Positions 16,010 to 24,465 of a stretch of DNA of 64,000 nucleotides are shown piece after piece; position 1 is the stretch's first letter; the number at the start of each line of letters is the position of its first letter. The stretch spans positions 620,001 to 684,000 of the forward strand of contig JAIXQO010000003.1 in the NCBI GenBank assembly GCA_027485695.1, in the 5' to 3' direction. The notes beneath the pieces were generated by a model that had not been told where the DNA came from, did no database searches, and was given only the letters and a program-made list of their open reading frames with translations. This DNA is from Pseudomonadota bacterium. Lineage in GTDB: Bacteria > Bdellovibrionota > UBA1018. The translations under genes and the position numbers were made by a program.

Positions 16010-17532
16010 CTTCTCCAGATATCTCCGGAGTGTACTTGCACTTGCTTACCGCGAAATACAATTTCGCAAGAGGGAGAATCACAGGAAAATCGGTAAGACG
16101 ATGCGCCGGTTTTGGCCTCGATGATTCTAAGAACTCCCTGTCCTCGAACACTGATTTCCACTTTGCGTGGTAGGGTCGGAAACAAATCGAGGGAGATGGT
16201 CTGGTCCACCCGTGCGTCTACTAGTTCAGCCTCGAATATGAAAATGGGTTTCAATTCGTTTCCGGCGCGTTGCAATTCATTCCTGAAATCCACGAAGAAT
16301 CTGCGCAATGAAGGCAGGTTGAGGTTTTCACCCACTTGAACGCTGAACTCGCAATCCGTCGGGGATGTACAGCCACGAATTTCACGCGGAATACTGTAGT
16401 GGTCATGAAGCAGAGGTATTTCGGTCGGCGACAATTGAATGAGATCAATCTGCCCGACATTTGCATTAACTCGTGCATATTGGGAAACAAGGGCGGTTCC
16501 CTCGGGCACATTTTTGTAGCCGCGAATCTTGTAACGATTCAAGAGAGGTGAGGAGCTTGGGGTAGGGAATCGGTAGAGGATTTCTGTATTGGGGAGTACA
16601 TAGCCCCCAAGTGGCGAAGTCTGCTCATTGATTCGAATGACCTGCGGCGAGCGGAGCCGAATGATGTCTTCATTGAATACTTGTTGATTCAATGAAACTC
16701 TATATTTGAGGCAGCTTTTGTTTCGAATGTACTGTGAAGCCACCGGCGCGAGTAGGTTGAAACTTCGATCATTCTGTCGAATGTCTTGGTCGAGAATGGG
16801 AGACAAAATCAATTGAGCGCATTCGAGGTCGTCGTTTGAATAGCCGGCTCTCGACAATGCGTTCATCCAAGCAGTGGAATTGATTCGAGTGGTTTCGGTA
16901 GTGGATAGCAGATAGTTGAGTTCACGGAGACCTTCGGTTTCAAGAATTGAAAAATCTTCGATGAAAATCTCCATGAGCGACTCGTGGCGAATCAGCGCTA
17001 CTTGTTGATCAAGCGGCAATCGGTCATACCACTCTTCATTGACGATGATTTGACTCGTTCCAGAAATCGGTGACTCGGCCTGTATGGCGACTTGTTTGAT
17101 GTAACAATGTTGAGGGATGGGTAGCGTGTGGCCTTCGTCGTTGATTTCAGGAACATCGGCATTGGTACCATAGCTGATGCTGATTCCAGTCATTGAGCGA
17201 AAAATACGCTGCGAGAGGTCTGGGTCGACTGAATAGTATTGATCCACATCTGCGATGGCCGAGGAGAGGCCTCCAGAAACTGCTCGGATTGAACGGAGTT
17301 TCCACGTAGGAAATTTGATCCGTCCCTCGAAAAAGTCGAGTAGCTCAACGGAGATCACCTGTGGTGGTGTCGTGCCTTTCTTGGGCTTTCCCTCCCGAGT
17401 CACCGCGCGATCCGTGCAAATCACGACATCGCCCCCATGTGTTCGACCTCCGGCAAGAATCTTCGGAGAAATCATTAGGGACAAAATGGTGATGGAGGCC
17501 AGATGAATGACGAGTGTTTTGAGGTGATTCAT
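16003..17532 (-). CDS. Secreted hypothetical protein, partner of the TIGR02147 regulator
   Basis: A 509-residue exported protein (signal peptide to about residue 27, cut after ILA). The mature protein starts GGRTHGGDVVIC, and residues near 180-200 contain LIRHESLMEIF, reminiscent of the HExxx helix of metallopeptidases but lacking a second His at the HExxH position, so activity is doubtful. The C-terminal 130 residues look beta-rich. The ATG immediately follows the stop of the TIGR02147 gene with no spacer, so the two form an operon; secreted partners next to TIGR02147 genes are common in Bdellovibrio-like genomes. Confidence 0.8.
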   Translation of the reverse strand: MNHLKTLVIHLASITILSLMISPKILAGGRTHGGDVVICTDRAVTREGKPKKGTTPPQVISVELLDFFEGRIKFPTWKLRSIRAVSGGLSSAIADVDQYYSVDPDLSQRIFRSMTGISISYGTNADVPEINDEGHTLPIPQHCYIKQVAIQAESPISGTSQIIVNEEWYDRLPLDQQVALIRHESLMEIFIEDFSILETEGLRELNYLLSTTETTRINSTAWMNALSRAGYSNDDLECAQLILSPILDQDIRQNDRSFNLLAPVASQYIRNKSCLKYRVSLNQQVFNEDIIRLRSPQVIRINEQTSPLGGYVLPNTEILYRFPTPSSSPLLNRYKIRGYKNVPEGTALVSQYARVNANVGQIDLIQLSPTEIPLLHDHYSIPREIRGCTSPTDCEFSVQVGENLNLPSLRRFFVDFRNELQRAGNELKPIFIFEAELVDARVDQTISLDLFPTLPRKVEISVRGQGVLRIIEAKTGASSYRFSCDSPSCEIVFRGKQVQVHSGDIWRSY

Positions 17533-18399
17533 TTATTTATGAGTGAGATTTGTGAGAGGAAAAAGGGAGAGCTGAAACTGATAGAGTTCGGTTTTAGATG
17601 GATCATTTTCGAGCAGATCGCTCATTCGGTCGAGAAACTCCTCGCAGATCATTCTTGCTTCCGATATTCGCTCTGGATTAATTGCAAAACAAATCGCCGA
17701 ATGAATTCGACGTTCGAGAGGAATTTCTTCGATTGATCGAATCGATTTCTCAAGTAACTGACGTTGGTGGGCTCGGTGGGCTTCTGAGGTTTTCTTTTTG
17801 TCCGTGGTTTCATAGTGAGGTGCGCTAGCGATGGTCCGACCCTGGACCGTCGAAATCAGCTCGAGCCTCATCAGGCGTTCAATCGCTTCTTTGGCTTGGC
17901 TAGGCGTGATGTTCAGACGTCCTGCAATCCAGTCAGCATCGAGTTTAAATTCGTCCAGCCGGGTCATCTCAACGATGGCGAGGTAGTACCATTCGGAAAT
18001 GATCGAGAAATCTGCGGGCTCAAGTGGCTTGCGTTCTTGATAGCTAGAGCTGTCATTATCAAGAATTTTTTTCAGCCGATGATCCATTCGAATGACACCG
18101 CGATTACGTTTTGACTCCGCAACTGAGCGGAGAAATTGATGCTTGGCCGAATGCTCCAGTTTCATGGCGGTTACGATTCGGTCGGCGATCTTTAACGAGA
18201 TGTCACGTTTACCGCTCAGGATTTCGGATAGCGGGGTAGGGGCGATTTTGAGAGATCTGGAAAATGCGCGAAGGCTATATTTTGGGTTTTTGGATTTTCT
18301 TCGAGCGAACTCAACTCCGAGCATTCGAAGATGAAGTGGAAGTTCGTGATTGGTCATATCGATGAAACCGTAGTCGATATGATCTGAGCTCTCTAGCAA
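17533..18399 (-). CDS. TIGR02147 family protein (DUF4423, HTH regulator-like)
   Basis: A 288-residue (or 274 from the internal ATG at 18357) protein. The N-terminal third has a lambda-repressor-like helix-turn-helix: YSLRAFSRSLKIAPTPLSEILSGKRDIS. The middle and C-terminal parts match the TIGR02147 pattern (ISEWYYLAIVEM, then a winged-helix-like segment DADWIAGRLNITPSQAKEAI). The family is concentrated in Bdellovibrionota and Fibrobacteres and is thought to be regulatory. It directly precedes a secreted protein gene. Two inverted repeats lie upstream of it (18447-18477 and 18515-18539). Confidence 0.88.
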   Translation of the reverse strand: MLESSDHIDYGFIDMTNHELPLHLRMLGVEFARRKSKNPKYSLRAFSRSLKIAPTPLSEILSGKRDISLKIADRIVTAMKLEHSAKHQFLRSVAESKRNRGVIRMDHRLKKILDNDSSSYQERKPLEPADFSIISEWYYLAIVEMTRLDEFKLDADWIAGRLNITPSQAKEAIERLMRLELISTVQGRTIASAPHYETTDKKKTSEAHRAHQRQLLEKSIRSIEEIPLERRIHSAICFAINPERISEARMICEEFLDRMSDLLENDPSKTELYQFQLSLFPLTNLTHK

Positions 18400-18446
18400 A
18401 GTTGGCGCGCCTCGATTGGATGTGTCACATTTAAAAAGGTGTTTGG

Positions 18447-18477
18447 TGTTTCAACTGTTACCACAGTTTTTGAAACA
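18447..18477. promoter_or_regulatory. Interrupted palindrome upstream of the TIGR02147 gene
   Basis: Left arm TGTTTCAACTGT and right arm ACAGTT-TTT-GAAACA are inverted copies around TACC, with a 3-base insertion in the right arm. It lies 48 bp before the gene start, suitable for an operator, possibly autoregulatory. Confidence 0.4.
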
Positions 18478-18514
18478 GCCTAGCCCTGTGAAATCTATGC
18501 GCTTGAATTTTAAT

Positions 18515-18539
18515 GTAACAAAATTTCATTTTTTGTTAC
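18515..18539. terminator. Inverted repeat GTAACAAAA / TTTTGTTAC
   Basis: Nine-base arms with a 7-base spacer, 40 bp past the stop of the minus-strand quinone oxidoreductase. It may be a weak AT-rich terminator for that gene or an operator site; the low GC of the stem argues against a strong terminator. Confidence 0.35.
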
Positions 18540-18578
18540 GTGAACAGTGTGCGGTGTGCCGTAAATGTAGTCGCTTAA

Positions 18579-19577
18579 TTAGCTACTTTTCACCTGCAAA
18601 ATGACTTTTCCAATGTGATCACTTTGCTCCAAGTAGCGGTGTGCTTCGCCCGCTTGTTCCAGCGAAAAAGTCCGGTCAACAATGACCTTGAGTGTGCCGT
18701 TCTGGAGAAGTGGCCAGATTTCACGCAGCAGTTCGTCAGCGATTTCGGCTTTCTCGTCAATGCTTCTGGATCGCATAGTGGAGCCCGTGATGGTCAGGCG
18801 TTTTTGCATCACCTTAGCCAGGTTCACGCTGGCTTCTGATCCTTGCTGGAATGAGATCTGAACGAGGCGTCCTTTGTAGGCGAGTAGGTCAATATTTTTT
18901 GGCGTGTACTGGCCCGCGATCATATCCAGGATCACATCGATACCAGAACCCATCGTCGCAATTTTGATCTCGTCTACGAAGTCTTGTTCGCGGTAGTTGA
19001 CAGCAATTTCAGCGCCGAGTGCTCGACAGGCTTCGCATTTCATCGGTGTGCCTGCAGTCGTGAACACCCGTGCTCCCCAAGCGTGCGCCATTTGAATTGC
19101 GGTCGTACCGATACCACTCGCTCCGCCGTGAACGAGAAACGTCTCTCCCGGTTTTAGATTGCCGAGCTGAAAGACATTTGCCCAAACTGTGAAATACGTC
19201 TCCGGTATGCCGGCGGCCATCTCGAAACTCATGCCATTTGGAATCGGGAGCGCGTGGTCCTCAGGCGTAATGCAGTACTCGGCGTAACCCCCTCCCGGGG
19301 TCAACGCACAAACGCGATCTCCGATTTTCCATTTAGAATCGGGCGCGGCCTCAACAACAATGCCGGCCACCTCGAGTCCGAGTACGGGGGAGGCACCGGG
19401 GGGAGCAGGGTAAGTCCCCATTCGCTGAAAAATGTCAGGACGATTGACTCCAGCTGCATACACTTCGATGAGGATTTCACCGGGGCCAGGAGTCGGCCGT
19501 AGCATTCGGCCCAAGGTAAGAACCTCGGGTCCGCCGGGCGATATGAAGTTCACGTAGCGCATTTCCAGAGTTGCCAT
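18579..19577 (-). CDS. NAD(P)H-quinone oxidoreductase, medium-chain dehydrogenase superfamily
   Basis: A 332-residue member of the zinc-free quinone oxidoreductase/PIG3 group. The N-terminal GroES-like half has AAGVNRPDIFQRMGTYP and GLEVAGIV; the Rossmann half has FLVHGGASGIGTTAIQMA, the NADP-binding loop, and ends with AGEAHRYLEQSDHIGKVIL. It would reduce quinones or conjugated ketones with NADPH. The frame is open to 19679, but ATG 19577 fits the family N-terminus. It is divergent from a LysR regulator 159 bp away, which probably controls it. Confidence 0.9.
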   Translation of the reverse strand: MATLEMRYVNFISPGGPEVLTLGRMLRPTPGPGEILIEVYAAGVNRPDIFQRMGTYPAPPGASPVLGLEVAGIVVEAAPDSKWKIGDRVCALTPGGGYAEYCITPEDHALPIPNGMSFEMAAGIPETYFTVWANVFQLGNLKPGETFLVHGGASGIGTTAIQMAHAWGARVFTTAGTPMKCEACRALGAEIAVNYREQDFVDEIKIATMGSGIDVILDMIAGQYTPKNIDLLAYKGRLVQISFQQGSEASVNLAKVMQKRLTITGSTMRSRSIDEKAEIADELLREIWPLLQNGTLKVIVDRTFSLEQAGEAHRYLEQSDHIGKVILQVKSS

Positions 19578-19736
19578 ACCACTAGTTTGCGCGAATGCAG
19601 GGGTGGCGCCAAGAGCGAAAGGACGATTTTCCTGAATAGGTCCAAGAAGTTGGATGGAGACGGGCCATTTTCTTTCCAATTGAAATCGAACATTTGAAAA
19701 TTGAATCCATCGGTTCTATAGCATTGGCCGAAACCT

Positions 19737-20606
19737 ATGATTCCTTCATCGACGGAAATTTTGAACTTTTTGGAGCTCTTCAACACCCGGCACCTCTCAC
19801 ATGCCGCGATTCGACTCGGAGTGACCCAGCCCACGCTGTCCCAATCGCTTCAGCGTTTGGAAGAAAAGGTCGGAGCACAGCTATTTTTTAGGACCAAGCG
19901 CGGTCTGATTCCCACGGATTTCGGTAATGAGTTCTACCTGCGGGCCAAGACGTTACTCGATGCTTGGGACGGATTGGTTCACCAGCCCAAAAGCGGTTCC
20001 CTGGGATTAGAGGGGCGATTCCGATTGGGCTGTCACTCCGCGGTCGCGGGCTATACGGTACCGAGGCTTCTGAAACGCATCAACGCGGAGGCACCTCGAA
20101 TCGAACTTGAGATGGTTCACGACATCTCGAGAAAAATCACCGAAAAGCTGCTCTCGTTTGAACTCCATTTTGCCTATGTCGTGAACCCAGTTCGGCATGG
20201 TGATCTCGTCTTGGTCAAGTTGGGTGAGGATCGGGTGACGTTTTGGAAACGTCGAGGGTCGAAATCCGTTCCGCAGCGATTGATCCTCGATACGAATCTC
20301 GCCCAGGTAGACGACTTGCTTCGTAAGACTCGGAGCAAGGTGTTTCCCGAGTGGTCGATGGTCAATACGGGGAGCTTGGAGTTGACTAGAACCCTGATCG
20401 CCGAAGGGTGCGGGGTGGGCGTGCTGCCCGAGCGAGTCGCGCTGGCGGACGGTAGCGACCTTGAGATTTTTGATCCGAGTTTGCCGGTGTTTCGCGATGA
20501 GATATTTCTCGCCTACCGAAAAGAGATGATCCTCACTTCGTCGGGTAAGAAGGTCATCGAGTGGGCCAAAGGTGTTTTGGGTACTTCAAAAACTAAAGGT
20601 CTCTGA
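19737..20606 (+). CDS. LysR family transcriptional regulator
   Basis: A 289-residue LysR-type protein. Residues 1-62 hold the winged helix-turn-helix (FLELFNTRHLSHAAIRLGVTQPTLSQSLQRLEEKVG) and residues 85-285 the periplasmic-binding-like effector domain (GRFRLGCHSAVAGY to EGCGVGVLPERV). LysR proteins usually control the divergent neighbour, here the quinone oxidoreductase, and sometimes the downstream gene, here a glutathione S-transferase: a quinone or electrophile response is therefore a reasonable inference. Confidence 0.92.
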   Translation: MIPSSTEILNFLELFNTRHLSHAAIRLGVTQPTLSQSLQRLEEKVGAQLFFRTKRGLIPTDFGNEFYLRAKTLLDAWDGLVHQPKSGSLGLEGRFRLGCHSAVAGYTVPRLLKRINAEAPRIELEMVHDISRKITEKLLSFELHFAYVVNPVRHGDLVLVKLGEDRVTFWKRRGSKSVPQRLILDTNLAQVDDLLRKTRSKVFPEWSMVNTGSLELTRTLIAEGCGVGVLPERVALADGSDLEIFDPSLPVFRDEIFLAYRKEMILTSSGKKVIEWAKGVLGTSKTKGL

Positions 20607-20665
20607 AAGGCGTCCCCATTTTCCGCGCATGGGTCTTGCTTTGAGTGGGGAAGGAGACCCTCACC

Positions 20666-21469
20666 ATGGAAAAACCCCCTGTCCTGTTCTTTCGCGAAGG
20701 CACCTGCGCTCTCGGGCCGATGATCGCGTTCCTCATGTCCGGTCGACCGTTTCACATCTGTCGAGTGAGCGAATCGGATGGGGATAGCGATCAGTATCTT
20801 TTGCTAAATGCCTTGGGCCAGGTGCCCTTGCTTTATCAAGATGGCTTCATTCTCACGGAGAACGTTGCGATCTTGAATCATATTGCTCAGCTCGACTTAA
20901 GTAGGGGGCTTGGATTCCCGGTCGGAACGCCCGGTTTTGATCAGCTCAATCGTGCGCTTGGTTTTTTATCGAGTTCATTTCATATGTCCTTTGGTCCGAT
21001 CTTTTCTCCCGAGTCTTTTCATGACGACCCGAAGATCCAGTCTGAAATCCGCGAAAAATTCATCAAAAATGGCCTGCACCTGATGATGCAACATTTGAAT
21101 GACCACCTACTGGAGCAGAAGCTTTTGTATGATCATCCGACGGTGGGTGACTGCTCTATTTTCGCCATGATCCGTTGGGCAGAAGACCTCTATGAGATTG
21201 AAACGGAGTTTCCAAGGATTCATCGATTTCAACGCGCGATGGCCGAGCTGTTTGCAGTGAAACAAGCGCTAGCGCTAGAAAAGGATTCGGCCGCTGTAGC
21301 GGTGACTCCACTCGGTTATCAAGGAGAGATCAGGTTCAAAGAATTCGCATCCGAAGCGATCCGGCGCAAAAGGGAAGTTGATCTCGAGACTCGTCACGGC
21401 GATTTCACCCCTGGACTTGCGTCTCGCTCACGCAAAAGGATCAAGACTGATCGAGTACAGCGCGGATAA
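20666..21469 (+). CDS. Glutathione S-transferase family protein with basic C-terminal extension
   Basis: A 267-residue protein. Residues 1-85 form the thioredoxin-like GST domain (LFFREGTCALGPMIAFL, GQVPLLYQDGFILTENVAILNHI with the usual cis-Pro and the ENVAIL glutathione-binding turn). Residues 90-205 are the all-helical domain (TVGDCSIFAMIRWAEDL). The last 55 residues are extra, highly charged and basic (RRKREVD, RSRKRIKT), not usual for GSTs. The ATG at 20666 has an AAGGAG site 9 bases before; the frame opens at 20645. Located after the LysR gene. Confidence 0.88.
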   Translation: MEKPPVLFFREGTCALGPMIAFLMSGRPFHICRVSESDGDSDQYLLLNALGQVPLLYQDGFILTENVAILNHIAQLDLSRGLGFPVGTPGFDQLNRALGFLSSSFHMSFGPIFSPESFHDDPKIQSEIREKFIKNGLHLMMQHLNDHLLEQKLLYDHPTVGDCSIFAMIRWAEDLYEIETEFPRIHRFQRAMAELFAVKQALALEKDSAAVAVTPLGYQGEIRFKEFASEAIRRKREVDLETRHGDFTPGLASRSRKRIKTDRVQRG

Positions 21470-21472
21470 ATA

Positions 21473-21519
21473 AAAGGAGTCGGTTCCTCTCGAAGAGTAA
21501 CCGACTCCTTTCCAGTTTT
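21473..21519. terminator. Bidirectional intrinsic terminator
   Basis: A perfect 13-bp stem (AAAGGAGTCGGTT / AACCGACTCCTTT) around 13 bases. On the plus strand CCAGTTTT follows, ending the GST transcript. On the minus strand TATTTAT follows directly, an at least equal tail, suggesting a minus-strand transcript also ends here. Confidence 0.8.
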
Positions 21520-21532
21520 AGAGTACCGAGCA

Positions 21533-21670
21533 CTAAGGTCTGACGATCGAAGCGCAGGTGGACTTGCCGATGTCTTTGATATCGGTGCTTGCGATGCTAG
21601 TGATTTTAAAAGCACGGGTTCCAACCGTTCGCCGATCCGCTAACATGGGAGAGGAGAGAAAGCCATGCTG
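21533..21670 (-). pseudogene. Possible small minus-strand gene or gene remnant
   Basis: On the minus strand a frame of 37 codons from ATG 21646 (or 46 from TTG 21673) ends at TAG 21533, just before the bidirectional terminator. Its last residues read ITSIASTDIKDIGKSTCASIV, which looks like real protein sequence rather than noise (regular hydrophobic pattern, one Cys). There is no ribosome site before the ATG, and it overlaps the start of the MBL-fold gene on the other strand, so it may be the surviving 3' end of a decayed gene. Confidence 0.25.
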
Positions 21671-23087
21671 CGCCAATACATTTCACGAGAATTTCTCTGA
21701 TTTAGCGGCTTGTCACGCACCGTCGATTCTGGTCAGATCGCAACGCTTGACCCTTCAAATTTCCAGAATCCTTCATGCCGGCTATTTTTTCAAAACGGGC
21801 GATACCCAAATCATTTTCGATCCGATCTTCGAAAGTCCGTTCAGCCGGAATTGCTTCGCTTATCCTGAGGTTCGATTCAATGAGACGAGGATCCGAAGTC
21901 TCAAACTAGATGCGGTATTCATTTCGCATTTTCACGATGATCACTGTTCGATGGAGAGTTTGAACTGGATCGACCGGGATACGCCGATCTACCTCTACTG
22001 CGAGTTTGAGGAATTGCGCGAACTCGTTCAAAGTCTGGGCTTCCGGAACGTACAGTCCCTCCAGGTTGACCAAGAAGTCATGATTGGGAATTTTAAGATC
22101 ACTCCGCTTCTGGCACTTGATCCAGAGATCGACACGCTTTTTCATGTTCGGGTAGGGGAGCTCAATATTCTCAACGTGGTCGATTCGTGGCTGGATCCTT
22201 CGATTTTCGATCGGCTGAAACAATTCGCGCCTTGGGATCTCGTGCTTTGGCCGTTTCAAACGATGAGGGAGCTCGCGGTTTTGGATCCGAGGAGGGCAGA
22301 ACCAGCTCCGGAAAATTTGCCTCCGGAATGGTTGGATCAATTGGCGCTGATGCGCCCTCGTTTAGTCATTCCCAGTTCCTGTCAGTTCGTCCATGAGGCG
22401 TGGTCCTGGTATAATCACGCGCTATTTCCGATCACCTACCGACAGTTTGAGATCGAGCTTGCGGTTCGTTTGCCGGAAACGCAGGTGTTGAGGTTGGATC
22501 CTTCGAAAACAGTGTTTTTTGAAGGACGTGAGCCAAGGGTCGGTGTTGCGCTGGATTGGGTAAAATTGGTCGAGGATACTTTGGTCGACTATGATTACCG
22601 ACCAGGTCAAGAGATCCCCTCGACGTCGTCTATCGCGCAAAGGTTTCCCGATTTGACCAAACAGCAGAGAGATGCAGTGAGGGCATATTGTGAGGCCGGG
22701 ATTTTGAAGCGGTACGCGGAACTCGGACCGACGAACTCAGGGTATTTCGATCCAGGTAGAATCTGGACACTTGCGGTTTACGATTCGAATGGGATCGCGA
22801 CCCATTTTCAGTACCGCTTGCAAGCGGACGAGATCAAGAGACTGCACGGCGAGATCGTTCGGCCTGAATGGATGACGGAGATTTTGGCCGTTAAGCTCTA
22901 CGCCGCTCTTTTCGAAGGAGAGGCGCTGAGTTCGATTTATCTTCGCGTGAATGATTTTTCTGGCGCACCCGAAATAGAAGACGCGCTTCGATCAGTCGAC
23001 GTGCTCGAAGATCCGCTGATTCGTTGTTTGTACGAAGGTTCTGTGGCGAGCTATCAAAAGGCGCAGCTGAAGCGGATATTACGCTGA
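21645..23087 (+). CDS. MBL-fold metallo-hydrolase
   Basis: A 480-residue protein from the ATG at 21645. The beta-lactamase-like domain shows the metal motif ISHFHDDHCS (His95, His97, Asp99, His100) after the strand TQIIFDPIFE. Around 200 further residues follow the hydrolase domain, with no recognised fold. The N-terminus is uncertain: the conserved part begins near LTLQISRILHAGY, so a TTG start at 21747 is possible, and no good ribosome site is seen at 21645. Probably a cytoplasmic hydrolase of unknown substrate, related to UlaG-like/NAPE-PLD-like enzymes. Confidence 0.85.
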   Translation: MGEERKPCCANTFHENFSDLAACHAPSILVRSQRLTLQISRILHAGYFFKTGDTQIIFDPIFESPFSRNCFAYPEVRFNETRIRSLKLDAVFISHFHDDHCSMESLNWIDRDTPIYLYCEFEELRELVQSLGFRNVQSLQVDQEVMIGNFKITPLLALDPEIDTLFHVRVGELNILNVVDSWLDPSIFDRLKQFAPWDLVLWPFQTMRELAVLDPRRAEPAPENLPPEWLDQLALMRPRLVIPSSCQFVHEAWSWYNHALFPITYRQFEIELAVRLPETQVLRLDPSKTVFFEGREPRVGVALDWVKLVEDTLVDYDYRPGQEIPSTSSIAQRFPDLTKQQRDAVRAYCEAGILKRYAELGPTNSGYFDPGRIWTLAVYDSNGIATHFQYRLQADEIKRLHGEIVRPEWMTEILAVKLYAALFEGEALSSIYLRVNDFSGAPEIEDALRSVDVLEDPLIRCLYEGSVASYQKAQLKRILR

Positions 23088-23107
23088 AGGCGCATCTGGA
23101 TTCACTC

Positions 23108-23200
23108 GGCCCATCCTGGGCCTCGCCCCGTTGGGGCGCGTACTTTGTACGCGTGTAAAAATCGCTTCATGCGATTTTTGATCGAACCAGCCGCTTCGGC
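23108..23200 (+). repeat. Chain of five consecutive short hairpins
   Basis: Five inverted repeats sit end to end: GGCCCA/TGGGCC (23108-23122), CGCCCC/GGGGCG (23124-23138), CGCGTAC/GTACGCG (23137-23153), AAAAATCGC/GCGATTTTT (23157-23179) and GCCG/CGGC (23190-23200). Loops are 3-5 bases. The fourth ends in TTTTTG and could terminate the MBL-fold gene transcript. The others are unexplained. Confidence 0.7.
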
Positions 23201-23306
23201 CGCGTATTGCTTTATTTTATATTTCAAAATGGGATGGACGGTAGGCGATGAACGAGAACTTGCTTCGGGCCTTCAGCTCCTGTTTCTCATCCAGGCTATC
23301 CGCGTA

Positions 23307-23357
23307 TTAAAAAACAAAACGGGCAGACCCTTTCGGATCTACCCGTTTTATTTTTTA
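23307..23357 (-). terminator. Terminator of the tRNA-Pro gene
   Basis: An inverted repeat AAAACGGG.AGA / TCT.CCCGTTTT with a CCGAAAGG-type loop, flanked by A/T runs on both sides. On the minus strand it follows the tRNA 3' end directly and is trailed by TTTTGTTTTTTAA. Confidence 0.8.
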
Positions 23358-23358
23358 A

Positions 23359-23436
23359 TGGTCGGGATAGCTGGATTCGAACCAGCGACCCTCTGCTCCC
23401 AAAGCAGATGCGCTAGCCAGGCTGCGCTATATCCCG
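23359..23436 (-). tRNA. tRNA-Pro (anticodon UGG)
   Basis: A complete cloverleaf of 78 bases including an encoded CCA. Acceptor CGGGATA pairs with TATCCCG; the D arm is GCGC...GCGC with AGCCTGGCTA; the anticodon arm is TCTGC-TTTGGGA-GCAGA with anticodon TGG; the T arm is GCTGG-TTCGAAT-CCAGC. It is followed by a strong terminator and stands alone, so it is a single-gene transcript. Confidence 0.97.
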
Positions 23437-23679
23437 TCATCTGGAAAGAGACTGGACGTTACGGGACGAGAGGAGAAAATGCTAGAGAGAAATGCTGAGG
23501 TGGGACAAAAAGTTGTCCAAAGCTTGCTGGGTACTCTGTCAATGATTCCAAATGATGAATGAGGTTTTTCTTTAATTATTACGAGTGCTTGGAGTCTCAT
23601 TCCGCACTTGAGAATGCGTTTGTTGCTGCGCGTTATGAGTGTGCTATAGTGACCGGATTCGTTTGGTGTGGAGGCAGTC

Positions 23680-24381
23680 ATGCGCAACTGGATTCTGATT
23701 TTTTGTAGTGTAGCTGCGCTTTCGCTACAGGCTTCGGCGACGGAGATCCCTTCACTGAACACGCGTCTGGCCGACATCGAGAAATCTTGTTTTGAGCGAG
23801 ATTGGGCCGCGGTCCAATGTGAGTTTGAAAAAGGTGAAAACTATTCATCGGCTCAAGGAATTTACGCACGAACTCCCATTATAGACGACCTAGTGACCTT
23901 CGCGACGAGCTTGGTGAAGCGATATGGGATTGATTCTACGATTTATTACATTCGTCGATTCTCGGCCGAATCAGGCATGATCCCAGACATCGAACCGATC
24001 ATTCGACGGGTCCATTTCGTTAAACTTCAAATGAGAGCGGCCCAAATTGCTGACGCTAAAAAACTCTCTGCATGCAAACGCGCCTGTCTGGCGAATTGTA
24101 TTGCGGCTCACTCCATGGAGTATGTCGCTGAATCGAATATCCGATCACTCGTGCCTGCTGATTCGCTCGCCCGTGGATTTGGGAACTGCCAGCACTTCTC
24201 AACGATGTCCTCTTACCTCAGCCACTATCTAGGTAACCAATATACCTTGGCTGTGGGCTCACTATCCATGGGGCATCAGTTCGTAGCGACTCGGTTGAAC
24301 GGTCGTTGGTGGTATTCGGAACCTCAGAATGATCAATGCAGATTTTTCCCAGCGAAATACCGCGGATTTTCGGTCGACTAG
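23680..24381 (+). CDS. Secreted transglutaminase-like protein
   Basis: A 233-residue protein from ATG 23680, which has GGAGG 6 bases upstream; residues 1-18 form a signal peptide cut after ASA. The C-terminal part shows a Cys-His-acid arrangement in the order of transglutaminase-like enzymes: Cys170 in FGNCQHFSTMSSYL, His199 in MGHQFVATRLNG, then WWYSEPQND with Glu214 or Asp218. Several Cys pairs (ACKRACLANC) may be disulfides. It may cleave or crosslink protein or peptidoglycan outside the cytoplasm; the family assignment rests on motif spacing only. Confidence 0.75.
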   Translation: MRNWILIFCSVAALSLQASATEIPSLNTRLADIEKSCFERDWAAVQCEFEKGENYSSAQGIYARTPIIDDLVTFATSLVKRYGIDSTIYYIRRFSAESGMIPDIEPIIRRVHFVKLQMRAAQIADAKKLSACKRACLANCIAAHSMEYVAESNIRSLVPADSLARGFGNCQHFSTMSSYLSHYLGNQYTLAVGSLSMGHQFVATRLNGRWWYSEPQNDQCRFFPAKYRGFSVD

Positions 24382-24395
24382 ACTTTAAAAATAGT

Positions 24396-24426
24396 CAGGC
24401 CCCACGCCGAGTAGGCATGGGGCCTG
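24396..24426 (-). terminator. Intrinsic terminator between convergent genes
   Basis: Arms CAGGCCCCA.GCC and GGC.TGGGGCCTG with loop GAGTA. On the minus strand ACTATTTTTAAAG follows, so it best serves the phospholipase D-like gene; on the plus strand the tail is A-rich. Confidence 0.75.
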
Positions 24427-24465
24427 AAAAATAAATTTAAAAGTCAGCTACTTGAACCGGAGCTA

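Noticed and set aside
16003..17532. Zinc metallopeptidase call for the secreted TIGR02147 partner
   Set aside because: RHESLMEIF has HE but no second His at the required position, so HExxH is not met.
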